Assembly (NCBI GenBank): GCA_036554605.1
Contig: DATBMY010000443.1
Coordinates: 1-28,925 of the forward strand
Direction of reading: 5' to 3'
DNA from: DATBMY01 sp036554605
Lineage (GTDB): Bacteria; Acidobacteriota; Blastocatellia; UBA7656
DNA length: 28,925 nucleotides
In this document: piece by piece, positions 6,612-15,127 of the stretch
Position numbering within the stretch: position 1 is the first letter of the stretch
Layout: every line of letters starts with the position of its first letter
Made by a program: the position numbers and the translations under genes
The notes under the pieces: model-generated
Told to the model about the DNA's origin: nothing
Databases searched by the model: none
Seen by the model: only the letters and a program-made list of their open reading frames with translations

Positions 6612-8108
6612 ATGGCAGACGACACCGTGGATAGAGAAGAGAGAACCGAGCCGGCACCCGGCAAGAGATCATCAGCCACCGGGCGCAACATCAAATTGGT
6701 AGTCATCACGGCGGCGATTGCCGCGGTAGCCGCCATGGGCGTTACCGCATTGCTGGTAAACATATTCGAGCGCCAGCAGGAGGCCAGAAATCCGTTCTAC
6801 CGCGTCGTCGAGCTTAATGACGACGTTGAAGACCCTGAGATATGGGGGAAGAACTTTCCGCTTCAGTATGACGGGTATAAACAGACGGTGGACCAGATAA
6901 GAACGAGATTCGGCGGAAGCGAGGCATTACCGCATACGCCTACGCAGGCGGACCCGCGGCTGGTTGTCGCGCAGTCACGGCTCGAAGAAGACCCTCGCCT
7001 GGTGAAGATGTGGGCCGGTTACGCTTTCTCAAAGGATTTTCGCGAAGAGCGCGGCCATGCCTACATGCTCGACGACCAGACCTTTACCGAGCGGCAGCAA
7101 GTTGTAAAGCAACCCGGGACATGTCTCCATTGTCATGCTTCGACCTACGTAACGATGAAGCGGCTCGGCGGCGGAGATATTTTCAAAGGCTTCGAGGCTA
7201 TTAATCAGATGCCTTACTTCGAAGCGCGAAAGGAAGTGACCCACCCTGTCACCTGCATCGACTGTCACGACTCGGAGACCATGCAACTGAGAGTCACGCG
7301 GCCCGCATTCATTGAAGGGCTTCGAGCATTCGCTATGTCCGAGGGCGGGGCCGATCATCTGCCGAGCATAAAGCGGTGGCGCGAAGGCAAGCGCGACGTG
7401 CCGTTCGACGTTAACACCATGGCCTCCAGGCAGGAGATGCGCGCGTTCGTATGCGGGCAATGCCACGTCGAGTACTATTTCAAAGGGCCGGAAAAGCGGC
7501 TGACATACCCGTGGCACAACGGTCTTCAAGTCGAGCAGATCACCGCCTATTATGACGCCGAAAAATTCAAGGACTGGTCGCACGCGGAATCGGGGGCCGA
7601 TGCGCTCAAAGCGCAGCATCCCGAGTTCGAAATGTGGAGCCAGGGCATCCACGCAAGGTCAGGAGTCGCGTGCGCCGACTGCCACATGCCATACAGGCGC
7701 GTCGGGGGCTTGAAGATCAGCGACCATCATGTGCGCAGCCCAATTCTGAACATTAACGCCTCGTGTCAGACCTGCCACAACTGGCCCGAGGAAGAATTGA
7801 AGATGCGCGTAGAGATAATACAGTCCAGAGTCTTTGGCCTGCGCAATCTGGCCATGGATGCTTTGATGGAACTGATTGACGATATAAAGGCCGCGCGCGA
7901 TCTGGGAAGAAGCGAAGCAGAGATGGCGGCGGCGCGCGACTTTCAGCGAAGAGCCCAGTTTTATCTGGATTTCGTCGAGGCGGAAAACTCTACCGGGTTT
8001 CACGCTCCGCAGGAGGCTGAAAGGGTGCTGGCCGAATCGATCAACTTCGCGCGAAAGGGCCAAATAGCGGTCCGCGGGGCCGTATCGCAGCCCGTAGCGG
8101 CAAGGTAG
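6612..8108 (+). CDS. nrfA: Ammonia-forming cytochrome c nitrite reductase NrfA, CXXCH type
   Basis: Periplasmic pentaheme enzyme reducing nitrite to ammonium with six electrons; it can also reduce NO and hydroxylamine. The 498-residue protein has an uncleaved-looking N-terminal membrane segment (about 27-51) and five heme motifs: CLHCH 171-175, CIDCH 215-219, CGQCH 281-285, CADCH 354-358 and CQTCH 385-389. In classical NrfA the first motif is CXXCK with lysine on the catalytic heme. Here it is CXXCH, a variant known from Campylobacter and some others. The remaining active site is intact: Arg147 in RGHAY, Glu287-Tyr288 in CHVEYYF, and KAQH (333-336) giving the calcium ligands and catalytic His336. 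It starts 57 bases after nrfH. Only 4 bases separate its stop from the convergent radical SAM gene. Confidence 0.95.
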   Translation: MADDTVDREERTEPAPGKRSSATGRNIKLVVITAAIAAVAAMGVTALLVNIFERQQEARNPFYRVVELNDDVEDPEIWGKNFPLQYDGYKQTVDQIRTRFGGSEALPHTPTQADPRLVVAQSRLEEDPRLVKMWAGYAFSKDFREERGHAYMLDDQTFTERQQVVKQPGTCLHCHASTYVTMKRLGGGDIFKGFEAINQMPYFEARKEVTHPVTCIDCHDSETMQLRVTRPAFIEGLRAFAMSEGGADHLPSIKRWREGKRDVPFDVNTMASRQEMRAFVCGQCHVEYYFKGPEKRLTYPWHNGLQVEQITAYYDAEKFKDWSHAESGADALKAQHPEFEMWSQGIHARSGVACADCHMPYRRVGGLKISDHHVRSPILNINASCQTCHNWPEEELKMRVEIIQSRVFGLRNLAMDALMELIDDIKAARDLGRSEAEMAAARDFQRRAQFYLDFVEAENSTGFHAPQEAERVLAESINFARKGQIAVRGAVSQPVAAR

Positions 8109-8112
8109 GCTA

Positions 8113-9972
8113 TCAATCGCCGGCGGCGGCGCCGTGAACGACCCGGTCGACAAGTATGGCTTGCTGGGCCGAATTGAGCGCCGGCTTCATCCAGGCCAGC
8201 TGCACGAGCGCGTTCTCCGGGACGCTTCGCGGATCGCACACCCCACATCTAATACATGGATCAATTGCCGGGCAGGGCTTTGTTATTCTTTCCGCCATTG
8301 CCCGGTGATACTCTTTCTTCATGAAATCGGGTGTGAGCCCGAGATCGACCACATCCCAGGGGAGCGGCTCGTCAAGCGAGCGCCGCCGAAGCGCATACGC
8401 GCTCCATTCCCGCACCAACTGTCGCCAGTTTCCTGTCCGGTCGACTTCAAGAATAAACTCCGACATACGGCGGTCGCCCAGGCTGAGGCAGGCCTGTAGC
8501 ACCGCCAGCCGAGACGACATCGCGCGCACATCTACGTTCGGCATCGCTTTAAAGGCGCGGGTCAGGTACTTGATCTTTCTGTCGAGTTCCTTTTCGGACT
8601 CGATTGGCTCCCATTGAAAAGGGGTCTGAGGCTTTGGCACGAAGCCGTTAAGGGAAACGATTATTGTGCCTACCTTGCCGCGCGCTCTGCCCATCTCAAT
8701 CATACGGTCGCGGATACGCCCGGTCAGCTCCACAATCGCGTCGAGGTCTTCGTCCTCCTCGGTCGGGAGCCCGATCATCATGTAGAGTTTCAGGTTGAAC
8801 ATCCCACGCTCGAAGATCATCTCGGCTATCCGCACGATCTCGTCATTTGTGAGGTTCTTGTTTATCACGCGGCGCAAGCGTTCGGACCCCGTCTCAGGCG
8901 CGATGGCTATCTGCTGATCGTTTCGCCGGACGAGCGCATCGAGGAGTTCGGGCGTGATTTGATCGAGTCGAAGCGATGAGACAGATACCTGATAATCTAA
9001 CTTCTCCAGGCCGTCCAAAAGCTCGTGGATCTCCGGATGATCGCATACCGCGGTTGCGACCAGCCCGATCTTGTCAGTGTGCCGGCGCATCTCGGCCGCG
9101 CGCTCGAGCAGCTTTTGGGCGGAGAAGACGCGTGGCGCGAGATATGAATATCCCGCCCAGCAGAAGCGGCACCCCATGGAGCAACCGCGCGAGATTTCCA
9201 TAAGGTAACGCCCGCTCATCTCAGTGTTCTCGGTCAGGATCTCGCTCGCGGGAATGAATTCGTCAGCGAAATGGCCCGATCCCTCCTGCTTTCGCATCGG
9301 GTTTCGCATCGTGAAGACGCGGCGCGGCGCTCCGTTCTTCGGATTGATCTCGAGCAGCCGGCCCTCGCCGTCGTAGCTGCAATCGTAAAACTCCGGTACA
9401 TAAAAGCCCGGCTCGCGCGTCAGTCTCTGCATGAGGTCGTCGCGTGATTCGGCCTCGCTCATGATCTTGAGAAGCGAAGGCACGAGCACTTCGCCTTCGC
9501 CTACGCAGACAACGTCGACAAAATCGGCAACCGGCTCCGGGTTGAGAAACGCGGCCGCCCCGCCCATGACGACGAGCGGATGCCAGTGATTTCTCTCAGC
9601 CCGCTTGACAGGAATCTTCGAAAGTCTCAGCAGTTTGGGGATATTCAAGTAATCGGTCTCGAATGAAACCGATATTGCGAGCATGTCAAAGTCCGTAACG
9701 GCGCTTTCTGATTCGAGCGTCACGAGCGCGCTTCGCGTTCGCTCGATCTCTTTTTCGATGTCGGGGTCGGGCACAAAGACTCGCTCGCATGAAACGCCGG
9801 GCATCGAATTGAAAAGTTGATAAACGGATTGGAACCCCAGGTTCGACATGCCGATGTGGTACGTGTTCGGATAGGCCAGGGCGATGTCTAAGCCCAGCCC
9901 GCGCGGCTTTCGATAGACCAGCCCCGTCTCTTCGTCTTTATACTTTTTATATCGTTCTTTAATTCTATTCAT
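8113..9972 (-). CDS. TIGR03960-type radical SAM protein
   Basis: Uncharacterised radical SAM enzyme of 619 residues. Residues about 25-180 look like a cobalamin-binding-type Rossmann region (IALAYPNTYHIGMSNLGF, then VVMGGAAAFLNPEP and CVGEGE). The radical SAM core (about 255-470) has the cluster motif CSMGCRFC (Cys264, 268, 271), with IAPETGSERLRR and LKLYMMIGLPTEEDED downstream. The C-terminus carries four more cysteines, C567-x5-C573-x2-C576-x2-C579, which could bind a second Fe-S cluster or zinc. No DUF2344 domain is fused or adjacent. The start codon directly follows the stop of the upstream HAD gene (TAG then ATG, no spacer), so the two are almost certainly one transcript with coupled translation. 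The substrate is unknown. Confidence 0.88.
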   Translation of the reverse strand: MNRIKERYKKYKDEETGLVYRKPRGLGLDIALAYPNTYHIGMSNLGFQSVYQLFNSMPGVSCERVFVPDPDIEKEIERTRSALVTLESESAVTDFDMLAISVSFETDYLNIPKLLRLSKIPVKRAERNHWHPLVVMGGAAAFLNPEPVADFVDVVCVGEGEVLVPSLLKIMSEAESRDDLMQRLTREPGFYVPEFYDCSYDGEGRLLEINPKNGAPRRVFTMRNPMRKQEGSGHFADEFIPASEILTENTEMSGRYLMEISRGCSMGCRFCWAGYSYLAPRVFSAQKLLERAAEMRRHTDKIGLVATAVCDHPEIHELLDGLEKLDYQVSVSSLRLDQITPELLDALVRRNDQQIAIAPETGSERLRRVINKNLTNDEIVRIAEMIFERGMFNLKLYMMIGLPTEEDEDLDAIVELTGRIRDRMIEMGRARGKVGTIIVSLNGFVPKPQTPFQWEPIESEKELDRKIKYLTRAFKAMPNVDVRAMSSRLAVLQACLSLGDRRMSEFILEVDRTGNWRQLVREWSAYALRRRSLDEPLPWDVVDLGLTPDFMKKEYHRAMAERITKPCPAIDPCIRCGVCDPRSVPENALVQLAWMKPALNSAQQAILVDRVVHGAAAGD

Positions 9973-10665
9973 CTACAACCTTGGAAAAATCTCCAATAGC
10001 TCTTCGACCGACTCGGCGAGAAAGTCCGGCCGTTCACACTCAAGAGCGGTCCTGGGAAAAGGCCCCCACAGCGCCGCGACGGTAACGACGCCCGCGGCGC
10101 GCCCGGCCACTATGTCGTGGCAACTGTCACCGACGTAGGCAGCTTCGAAAGGCGCGGTCTTTAACCTGTCGAGCGCCGCAAGAATCGGCTCGGGGCCGGG
10201 TTTATGGCGCGCGGTGTCTTCGAGAAAAACGGCCGTGTCGATCAAAGATTCAAGCCCGCACAGGCGCAATCCGCGCGTCGCAAGCTCACGGCTCTTCGAC
10301 GTGACCACGCCCGTTCGATAGCCCCGCCCTCTTAGCTCGATCATCACGCCGTTTACGCCGTCAAACCCGCTAGCAAGCGCGTCGTGATTAGAGAGATTGA
10401 ATGAGCGATATTCGGCGAGCAGCCGCCCGACAAGTCTATCGTCATTTACCTTCTTGCCATTTGGCTCGCGCGCTGCAAGCAGCCGGACCATCGCGTCTTT
10501 AAGCGGCATGCCGAATGTTTCGATGAGCGCCTGCCGCGTGTTCTCACACCCGAGCACGGACCGCCATGAGTGGTCGAAGCACCTCAAGATCAGCTCCGTT
10601 GTATTTATCAGCGTGCCGTCCAGGTCGAAGAGGATGGCGCGCACTCGCGATGCCCCGTCTCTCAT
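9973..10665 (-). CDS. HAD-superfamily hydrolase, phosphoglycolate phosphatase/PpaX-like
   Basis: Haloacid-dehalogenase phosphatase of 230 residues with all four motifs: DLDGT (nucleophile Asp14, acid Asp16), VVTSKS (Ser/Thr about 122-123), HKPGPEP (Lys155) and VGDSCHDIVAG (Asp180, Asp184). A helical C1-type cap occupies about 20-95, as in Gph/PpaX enzymes acting on small phosphomonoesters such as phosphoglycolate or pyrophosphate; the actual substrate cannot be read from sequence. The start was placed at ATG 10665 because GGAAAG (10671-10676) lies 5 bases upstream and the DxDxT motif then falls at the usual distance from the N-terminus. The open frame to 10740 adds an unconserved-looking leader. 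It is the first gene of a pair with the radical SAM gene and is divergent from the OmpA-like gene across an AT-richer 228-bp gap, in which I see no confident promoter. Confidence 0.87.
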   Translation of the reverse strand: MRDGASRVRAILFDLDGTLINTTELILRCFDHSWRSVLGCENTRQALIETFGMPLKDAMVRLLAAREPNGKKVNDDRLVGRLLAEYRSFNLSNHDALASGFDGVNGVMIELRGRGYRTGVVTSKSRELATRGLRLCGLESLIDTAVFLEDTARHKPGPEPILAALDRLKTAPFEAAYVGDSCHDIVAGRAAGVVTVAALWGPFPRTALECERPDFLAESVEELLEIFPRL

Positions 10666-10893
10666 GCCAGCTTTCCAGACTTCATGCCAAAGTTGGATTA
10701 TACAGATTTTATCCGCCGGTTTCCATAATGGGTTCGACAACGTCTCTTGCTTGTCGCGAAAGAATATGGCTTGTTAATATTTCTATCGTGAAACCTCGCA
10801 AAGCTATCAGCGTTTCATTTAAAAGCCACTTGTAGGAAATGATCGTTAGCCCCGGTCTTGTGGCTTGATTTCGTACTTGCGAGAGGTTGTTCA

Positions 10894-12486
10894 ATGAAAA
10901 AAGGTGCAGCAACAGCTTCGGTCACTTTCCTTTTAATCTTTATCTCCTTGCTGGCAGAGACTTCCTTCGCGCAAGGCGCGGATGTTCGCAGGCGAACCAT
11001 AGCGATCACTTATTTAAGAGACCCGGTCAAGGTGCAGCTTGCCGGCACTACTCTCAGAGCCAACGCCAAGGGCGAGGCTACCGTAGAGCGGTGGCGCAAG
11101 CGCAACGAGAGCGAGATCGATATAACCATCGAGAACATGATCCCCGCATTCAACTATGGCGGAGACTTTACAACCTATGTCCTTTGGGCGATCACCCCGG
11201 CGGGCCAGGTCGACAACCTGGGCGAGTTTCGTCTCTCGGGCGGAACGGCCAGACTGAAAGCCGCGACCCCGCACCAGACCTTCGCGTTGCTAGTCACGGC
11301 CGAGCCGCATTATCTGGTAAAACTTCCTTCGCGCATGGTAGTGCTTGAAAACCTCGCGCCCGTTTCAAAGAACGTGCAGGTCCATTCGGCACAGATTTTC
11401 TTTGTCGGCGATTCGGGAAAGTATTACACCGATACAACGACGCCTCAGGTTGTGGAGCGAGATTTTTATAAGATACCGCCCGAGTTGTTGCAGGCGCGTC
11501 GCGCCGTGCAGATCGCCCGGCTCGCCGACAGCGAGCGCCACGCGCCAAACGATTACGCTTCGGCTAGCAATGCCTTGCAGCATGCCGAGGCCGCATACCG
11601 GCGCGGGGCGAATGTGCACGAGATCGGCAGGATCTCGCGCGAGTCAATTACCTTCGCCGTGCGCGCTCGCGACATAGCCGAAGAGCGAGCCATTGCGGCC
11701 GAAAGACGCAGCGAGATTGCCCGCCGCGATGCCGATGTGCGCCGCGCCACGGAAGAGGCTGGAGAGCTGGGCGAAAAGCTGTCGGACACCGAAACGCGAT
11801 TAAAAGCAAGCGAGATAGCTCTCAATAACGCAAATGACCAGCTGGAGCGTTCGCTCAGGGAAGCCGCGGACCTGCGCTCGGAGAACCGCACGCTAAAGGG
11901 CGACAACGAGCGGCTCAAGTCCGAGATGGAGCGGCTCTCGCAAGAGCTTGCCAGCGCCCGCACACAGATAAGCGATCTCGAATCAAGGTACACGAACGCC
12001 AACGCGAAGATAACGGAGACAAACAATCGTCTGGAGGAGATCGAAAAGGCGGAGCGCGACCGCCAGCAGCTTGAAACTCGCCGCCAGAACTTCAACGCCC
12101 TGCAGTCAGAACTGGGCAGGATTGTTACCGTAAAGCCAAACGGCGATGGGTTCGTGGCAGTGCTTGGCGACGCATTCTTCCTGCCAAACCAGACGGTGTT
12201 ATCTAGCCGGATGAAAGCAAAGATGGATGCGCTGGCACAGGCGCTATCTTCATACAACGATCAGTCGTTCGTAATAGAAGGCCATTCCGATACGCGATCA
12301 AATGCCGACAGCTTTGCGCTCGGCCGCGCGCAATCGGTAGCCGACTACATCACGGCGCTCGGCGTCAGGTCGGATAATTTCACCGTTGAATCTCGCGGCA
12401 CGTCAAAGCCCGCGTCCAGCAAGAGGACCGTCGCGGCCCGCGCGCTTAACAGGCGCGTCGAAATCGTTTTTGTGAGCCCGAAATAA
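10894..12486 (+). CDS. OmpA-family peptidoglycan-binding protein with long coiled coil
   Basis: Exported envelope protein of 530 residues. Signal peptide at 1-26 (MKKGAATASVTFLLIFISLL, cleavage after SFA). Residues 27-190 form a beta-rich N-terminal region I do not recognise. About 200-270 resembles DUF4398 (Ala-rich repeats such as ASASNALQHAEAAYRRGA). About 270-410 is a highly charged heptad-rich coiled coil. Residues 420-530 are an OmpA C-terminal domain with GHSD (about 463-466) and NRRVE (about 519-523), the conserved diaminopimelate-contacting Asp and Arg. It probably tethers the outer membrane or a periplasmic assembly to the cell wall. Start at ATG 10894 with GAGAGG (10881-10886) 7 bases upstream; the frame is open from 10858 but that leader would spoil the signal peptide. 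Confidence 0.9.
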   Translation: MKKGAATASVTFLLIFISLLAETSFAQGADVRRRTIAITYLRDPVKVQLAGTTLRANAKGEATVERWRKRNESEIDITIENMIPAFNYGGDFTTYVLWAITPAGQVDNLGEFRLSGGTARLKAATPHQTFALLVTAEPHYLVKLPSRMVVLENLAPVSKNVQVHSAQIFFVGDSGKYYTDTTTPQVVERDFYKIPPELLQARRAVQIARLADSERHAPNDYASASNALQHAEAAYRRGANVHEIGRISRESITFAVRARDIAEERAIAAERRSEIARRDADVRRATEEAGELGEKLSDTETRLKASEIALNNANDQLERSLREAADLRSENRTLKGDNERLKSEMERLSQELASARTQISDLESRYTNANAKITETNNRLEEIEKAERDRQQLETRRQNFNALQSELGRIVTVKPNGDGFVAVLGDAFFLPNQTVLSSRMKAKMDALAQALSSYNDQSFVIEGHSDTRSNADSFALGRAQSVADYITALGVRSDNFTVESRGTSKPASSKRTVAARALNRRVEIVFVSPK

Positions 12487-12509
12487 ACGGAGATTTCTAA
12501 TCGAACTAC

Positions 12510-12585
12510 AGGTCAGTACCGCCCGCTTCGGCGGGCGGGTAGTGCCGCAGCTTTATTCGTTCGCCCCCGCTTCCGGTACTGACCT
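12510..12585. repeat. REP-like element with 12-bp inverted termini and TTCG hairpin
   Basis: The outer arms AGGTCAGTACCG (12510-12521) and CGGTACTGACCT (12574-12585) are a perfect 12-bp inverted repeat. Nested against the left arm is an 8-bp G/C stem closed by a TTCG tetraloop (CCGCCCGC/GCGGGCGG, 12519-12538), very stable as RNA. It starts 24 bases after the OmpA-like gene, so it may also end that transcript, although no U-run follows. The design resembles REP/REPIN sequences mobilised by RAYT transposases; no RAYT gene is in the window. Confidence 0.65.
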
Positions 12586-12603
12586 CACGCCCATACAACG
12601 ACT

Positions 12604-12633
12604 TTGCGACAGCCCTGCCGCGTCGTCTATAGT
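12604..12633 (+). promoter_or_regulatory. Candidate sigma-70 promoter for the zinc-ribbon gene
   Basis: TTGCGA (12604-12609, 4 of 6 matches) and TATAGT (12628-12633, 5 of 6) are separated by 18 bp. They lie just past the REP-like element and upstream of the ATG at 12695, giving a leader of about 55 nt. Confidence 0.4.
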
Positions 12634-12694
12634 CCTGGAAACTTTCGAAGAAAGGTATTATGCTTGGCAAAAACAGGGTAGAGGTCAACGGATA

Positions 12695-13180
12695 ATGTAT
12701 TGCCCTAAGTGCGCTACTTCGAATGCTGACGATGTAAAATTCTGCCGGTCTTGCGGTGCAAACCTCAGCCTGGTCTCCGAAGCGCTGACCGGGCATCTCC
12801 CCAGATCGCATTCCGGCCACGGTAATAAACACGGAATGGAAGGCCAGGAGATCCCTAATCTAGGCCGGGGGATAACTAAGATATCTATGGGCGTGGCCTT
12901 CCTGCTCGTTGCTATCGCGTTGTTGTTCACGGGCGGCCGCAGCTGGTGGTGGGCGATGCTCTTCCCTGCCTTTGGATTATTAGGCAGCGGTGTTGCGGAG
13001 ATCGTGACATCGCGTGTGCAAAATACTGGCGGCGCGCGACCAACCGGGCAGTCGCAACCGGCTCGAAATACCGGCGAGCTTGAGCCAACACCCGATTTCC
13101 TCAACCTGCCGCCGAGCGTGACTGAAGGGACGACAAGGCAACTCGACCCGACAAAAGATAAGTATAAAGATCTTGGGTAA
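12695..13180 (+). CDS. Zinc-ribbon membrane protein, function unknown
   Basis: A 161-residue protein. Residues 1-21 form a small zinc ribbon (CPKC at 3-6 and CRSC at 17-20). Two closely spaced hydrophobic segments follow (about 62-80 and 84-102, rich in Gly, Trp and Leu), then a Pro/Thr/Gln-rich hydrophilic tail (about 105-161). The architecture, N-terminal double-Cys ribbon plus membrane hairpin, is common in uncharacterised bacterial proteins and does not identify a role. The start was placed at ATG 12695 so that the protein begins MYCPKC; the open frame to 12542 would include the REP-like repeat and the promoter and has no family-like sequence. AGAGGT lies about 10 bases upstream. Confidence 0.75.
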   Translation: MYCPKCATSNADDVKFCRSCGANLSLVSEALTGHLPRSHSGHGNKHGMEGQEIPNLGRGITKISMGVAFLLVAIALLFTGGRSWWWAMLFPAFGLLGSGVAEIVTSRVQNTGGARPTGQSQPARNTGELEPTPDFLNLPPSVTEGTTRQLDPTKDKYKDLG

Positions 13181-13249
13181 GCAAAAGGCCCTCTGCCCCG
13201 CGAAACAAGAAATTGGCCCCGATGTGATTGAAGGCCTATCGGAACCTAT

Positions 13250-14842
13250 ATGCGAATCAGGTTTGGATTCTTAGCTTGCATAGTTCTTTTCACTTATCTC
13301 CTGCCAGCCGCGGCCAGCGGTCAACAGACAGCTAAGCGAATCACCATCCTGCAATTGAACGACGTTTATCAGATATCGCCCGTCGACCGAGGGCGGCGCG
13401 GCGGCATGGCCCGCGTTGCCGCCCTCGTCAAGCAGATACGAGCGGAATCGCCCAATATGCTCTTTCTTATTGCGGGTGATTTTATCTCCCCCTCAATCGC
13501 CTCAAGGCTTTTCAAAGGCAAACAGATGATCGCGGCCTTGAACGCAACCGGCCTCGACATAGCCACACTCGGCAACCATGAATTCGATTTCGGGCCCGAT
13601 GTATTGCGCGAGCGGATGCGCGAGTCGAAGTTCGCCTACACCCTCGCGAACGTGTTGGAGCGCAAGACCGGCAAGCCCTTCGGCGGGGCGAGCCAGTTTA
13701 TAATGCGCGATATGGATGGCGTGCGAGTGGGTATATTCGGCTTGCTGTTGCCTGAGACCGCGTCGCTCTCCGACACGGGCGTCGGGCTCCGGTTTATTGA
13801 TCCTATCGCGACAGGCAGGAGGCTGGCGCAGAGGCTTCGCAGGCAAGGGGCCGACGTTGTAATCGCGCTGACGCACCTGTCGATGCGCGATGATAAACGG
13901 CTCGCGGCCGAAGCGAATATCGATGTAATCATAGGGGGCCACGAGCATGAGCTGCTCGAAGCACTGGTCGGGCGCACGCTCATACTGAAGATGGGCTCGG
14001 ACGCCCGCAATCTTGGGCGTGTTGATATTAATCTTGCTCCCACAAGGCGAATACGCCGGGGGAAAAACCGGCGGGTCGCGCGTCGCGTTTCTTACCGAAT
14101 CGCTTCAATGGACTTCGTGCCCGTGCCGGTGACGGACGGGATAAAAGAAGACCCGGATGTGGCGAAGCTGGTCGCCGGGTACGAGCAACAGCTCAACGCC
14201 AGCCTTGGCGAAGTGGTTGGGAAGACATCGGTGGCGCTTGAGGCGCGCGCTTCAATAATTCGCAGGGGAGAAAGCAACCTCGGCAATTTCCTGGCCGATG
14301 TTTATCGCTCGTCGATGGGATCAGACGTCGCGCTTGTCAATAGCGGAAGCATCCGCTCCGACACAACGTACGGGCCGGGGGAGCTGACTAAGAAAGACAT
14401 ACTGAGCATACTCCCCTTTGAGAATACGATTGTTAAGGTCGAGATCACCGGGGCGCATCTCAAGCGACTGCTTGAAAACGGCGTCAGCGTAGCAGGACAG
14501 GAAGATGGCCGGTTCCCTCAAGTATCCGGAATGAGCTTTACCTATGACGCGTCGAAGCCGGCCGGGTCGCGCATAGCCAGTATCATAATCAATGGGACCG
14601 CCTTGAGCGCCGATAAGAGCTACACGATGGCAATCAGCGCCTTTATACTTGGCGGAGGCGACGGGTACGATTTTAAAGGGGCGAAAGTTTTGATCAAGCC
14701 GGAGGACGGGCCAGTAGAACCGGACCTTGTCATCGAAGCTATCAAGAAGGCGGGATCTATTGCTCCGCTGCTTGAGGGACGAATAAAGTCCGTCACTCAA
14801 ACCGCGCTACGCTCTATTGAACTGTTCCGGAAAGCGGCTTAA
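13250..14842 (+). CDS. Secreted bifunctional UDP-sugar hydrolase/5'-nucleotidase family protein
   Basis: Predicted periplasmic metallophosphoesterase of 530 residues that would dephosphorylate nucleotides or UDP-sugars to salvage nucleoside and phosphate. Signal peptide at about 1-24. The calcineurin-like domain (about 30-265) has the metal-binding set LQLND (Asp38), GDF (Asp77), GNHEFDFG (Asn109, His110), THLS (His209) and GGHEHE (His231, His233). The C-terminal 5'-nucleotidase domain (about 315-500) holds NSGSIR in place of the usual NxGGIR, ILPFENTIVKVEITG, and GGGDGYDF, which provides the base-stacking aromatic in known enzymes. Length and order are typical of the family. A basic patch (RRIRRGKNRRVARR, about 264-280) links the domains. 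The small hypothetical gene 7 bases downstream is probably co-transcribed. Confidence 0.9.
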   Translation: MRIRFGFLACIVLFTYLLPAAASGQQTAKRITILQLNDVYQISPVDRGRRGGMARVAALVKQIRAESPNMLFLIAGDFISPSIASRLFKGKQMIAALNATGLDIATLGNHEFDFGPDVLRERMRESKFAYTLANVLERKTGKPFGGASQFIMRDMDGVRVGIFGLLLPETASLSDTGVGLRFIDPIATGRRLAQRLRRQGADVVIALTHLSMRDDKRLAAEANIDVIIGGHEHELLEALVGRTLILKMGSDARNLGRVDINLAPTRRIRRGKNRRVARRVSYRIASMDFVPVPVTDGIKEDPDVAKLVAGYEQQLNASLGEVVGKTSVALEARASIIRRGESNLGNFLADVYRSSMGSDVALVNSGSIRSDTTYGPGELTKKDILSILPFENTIVKVEITGAHLKRLLENGVSVAGQEDGRFPQVSGMSFTYDASKPAGSRIASIIINGTALSADKSYTMAISAFILGGGDGYDFKGAKVLIKPEDGPVEPDLVIEAIKKAGSIAPLLEGRIKSVTQTALRSIELFRKAA

Positions 14843-14848
14843 CGTCTT

Positions 14849-15127
14849 ATGTTCAGAGAGAGGCTGCTTCAAATGCTTGAAACCTGCACGGATGCGGTCC
14901 GGCGGGGGCACTGTCCGGGTTACATAAAACAGCATATCCTCCCATTCGAGATCGAGTCCTTCTTGCGTGATGTGTCGGCGCGCGATTTTATTAGGTGGGT
15001 AGCGGAAGATAAGAAGTATTCTTACTACTATTACGATGCTCAACAACAAGGCGTATGCGCAAAGCCAGATGAAGCGGCCGCGTTCATACTGGAAGAGATA
15101 GCCTCCGACGCGCTCGACTCGGATTGA
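14849..15127 (+). CDS. Small hypothetical protein (92 aa)
   Basis: I do not recognise this family. The 92-residue product is mildly acidic, has no signal or membrane segment and looks mostly helical, with a tyrosine run (YSYYYYDAQQ, about 57-66) and an acidic C-terminus (EEIASDALDSD). It starts 7 bases after the 5'-nucleotidase stop, which suggests coupling, but there is no clear Shine-Dalgarno. Its stop codon ends exactly one base before the convergent hemL stop codon, so the two genes abut. Tight packing and normal codon use support a real gene. Confidence 0.6.
   Translation: MFRERLLQMLETCTDAVRRGHCPGYIKQHILPFEIESFLRDVSARDFIRWVAEDKKYSYYYYDAQQQGVCAKPDEAAAFILEEIASDALDSD

Noticed and set aside
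7029..7652. 207-codon minus-strand frame
   Set aside because: Antisense to nrfA, whose heme motifs prove the plus strand codes.
11553..12257. 234-codon minus-strand frame rich in Ser and Arg
   Set aside because: It lies wholly antisense to the coiled-coil part of the OmpA-like gene; its composition is the mirror of Glu/Arg-rich coding sequence and it has no domain or start signal.
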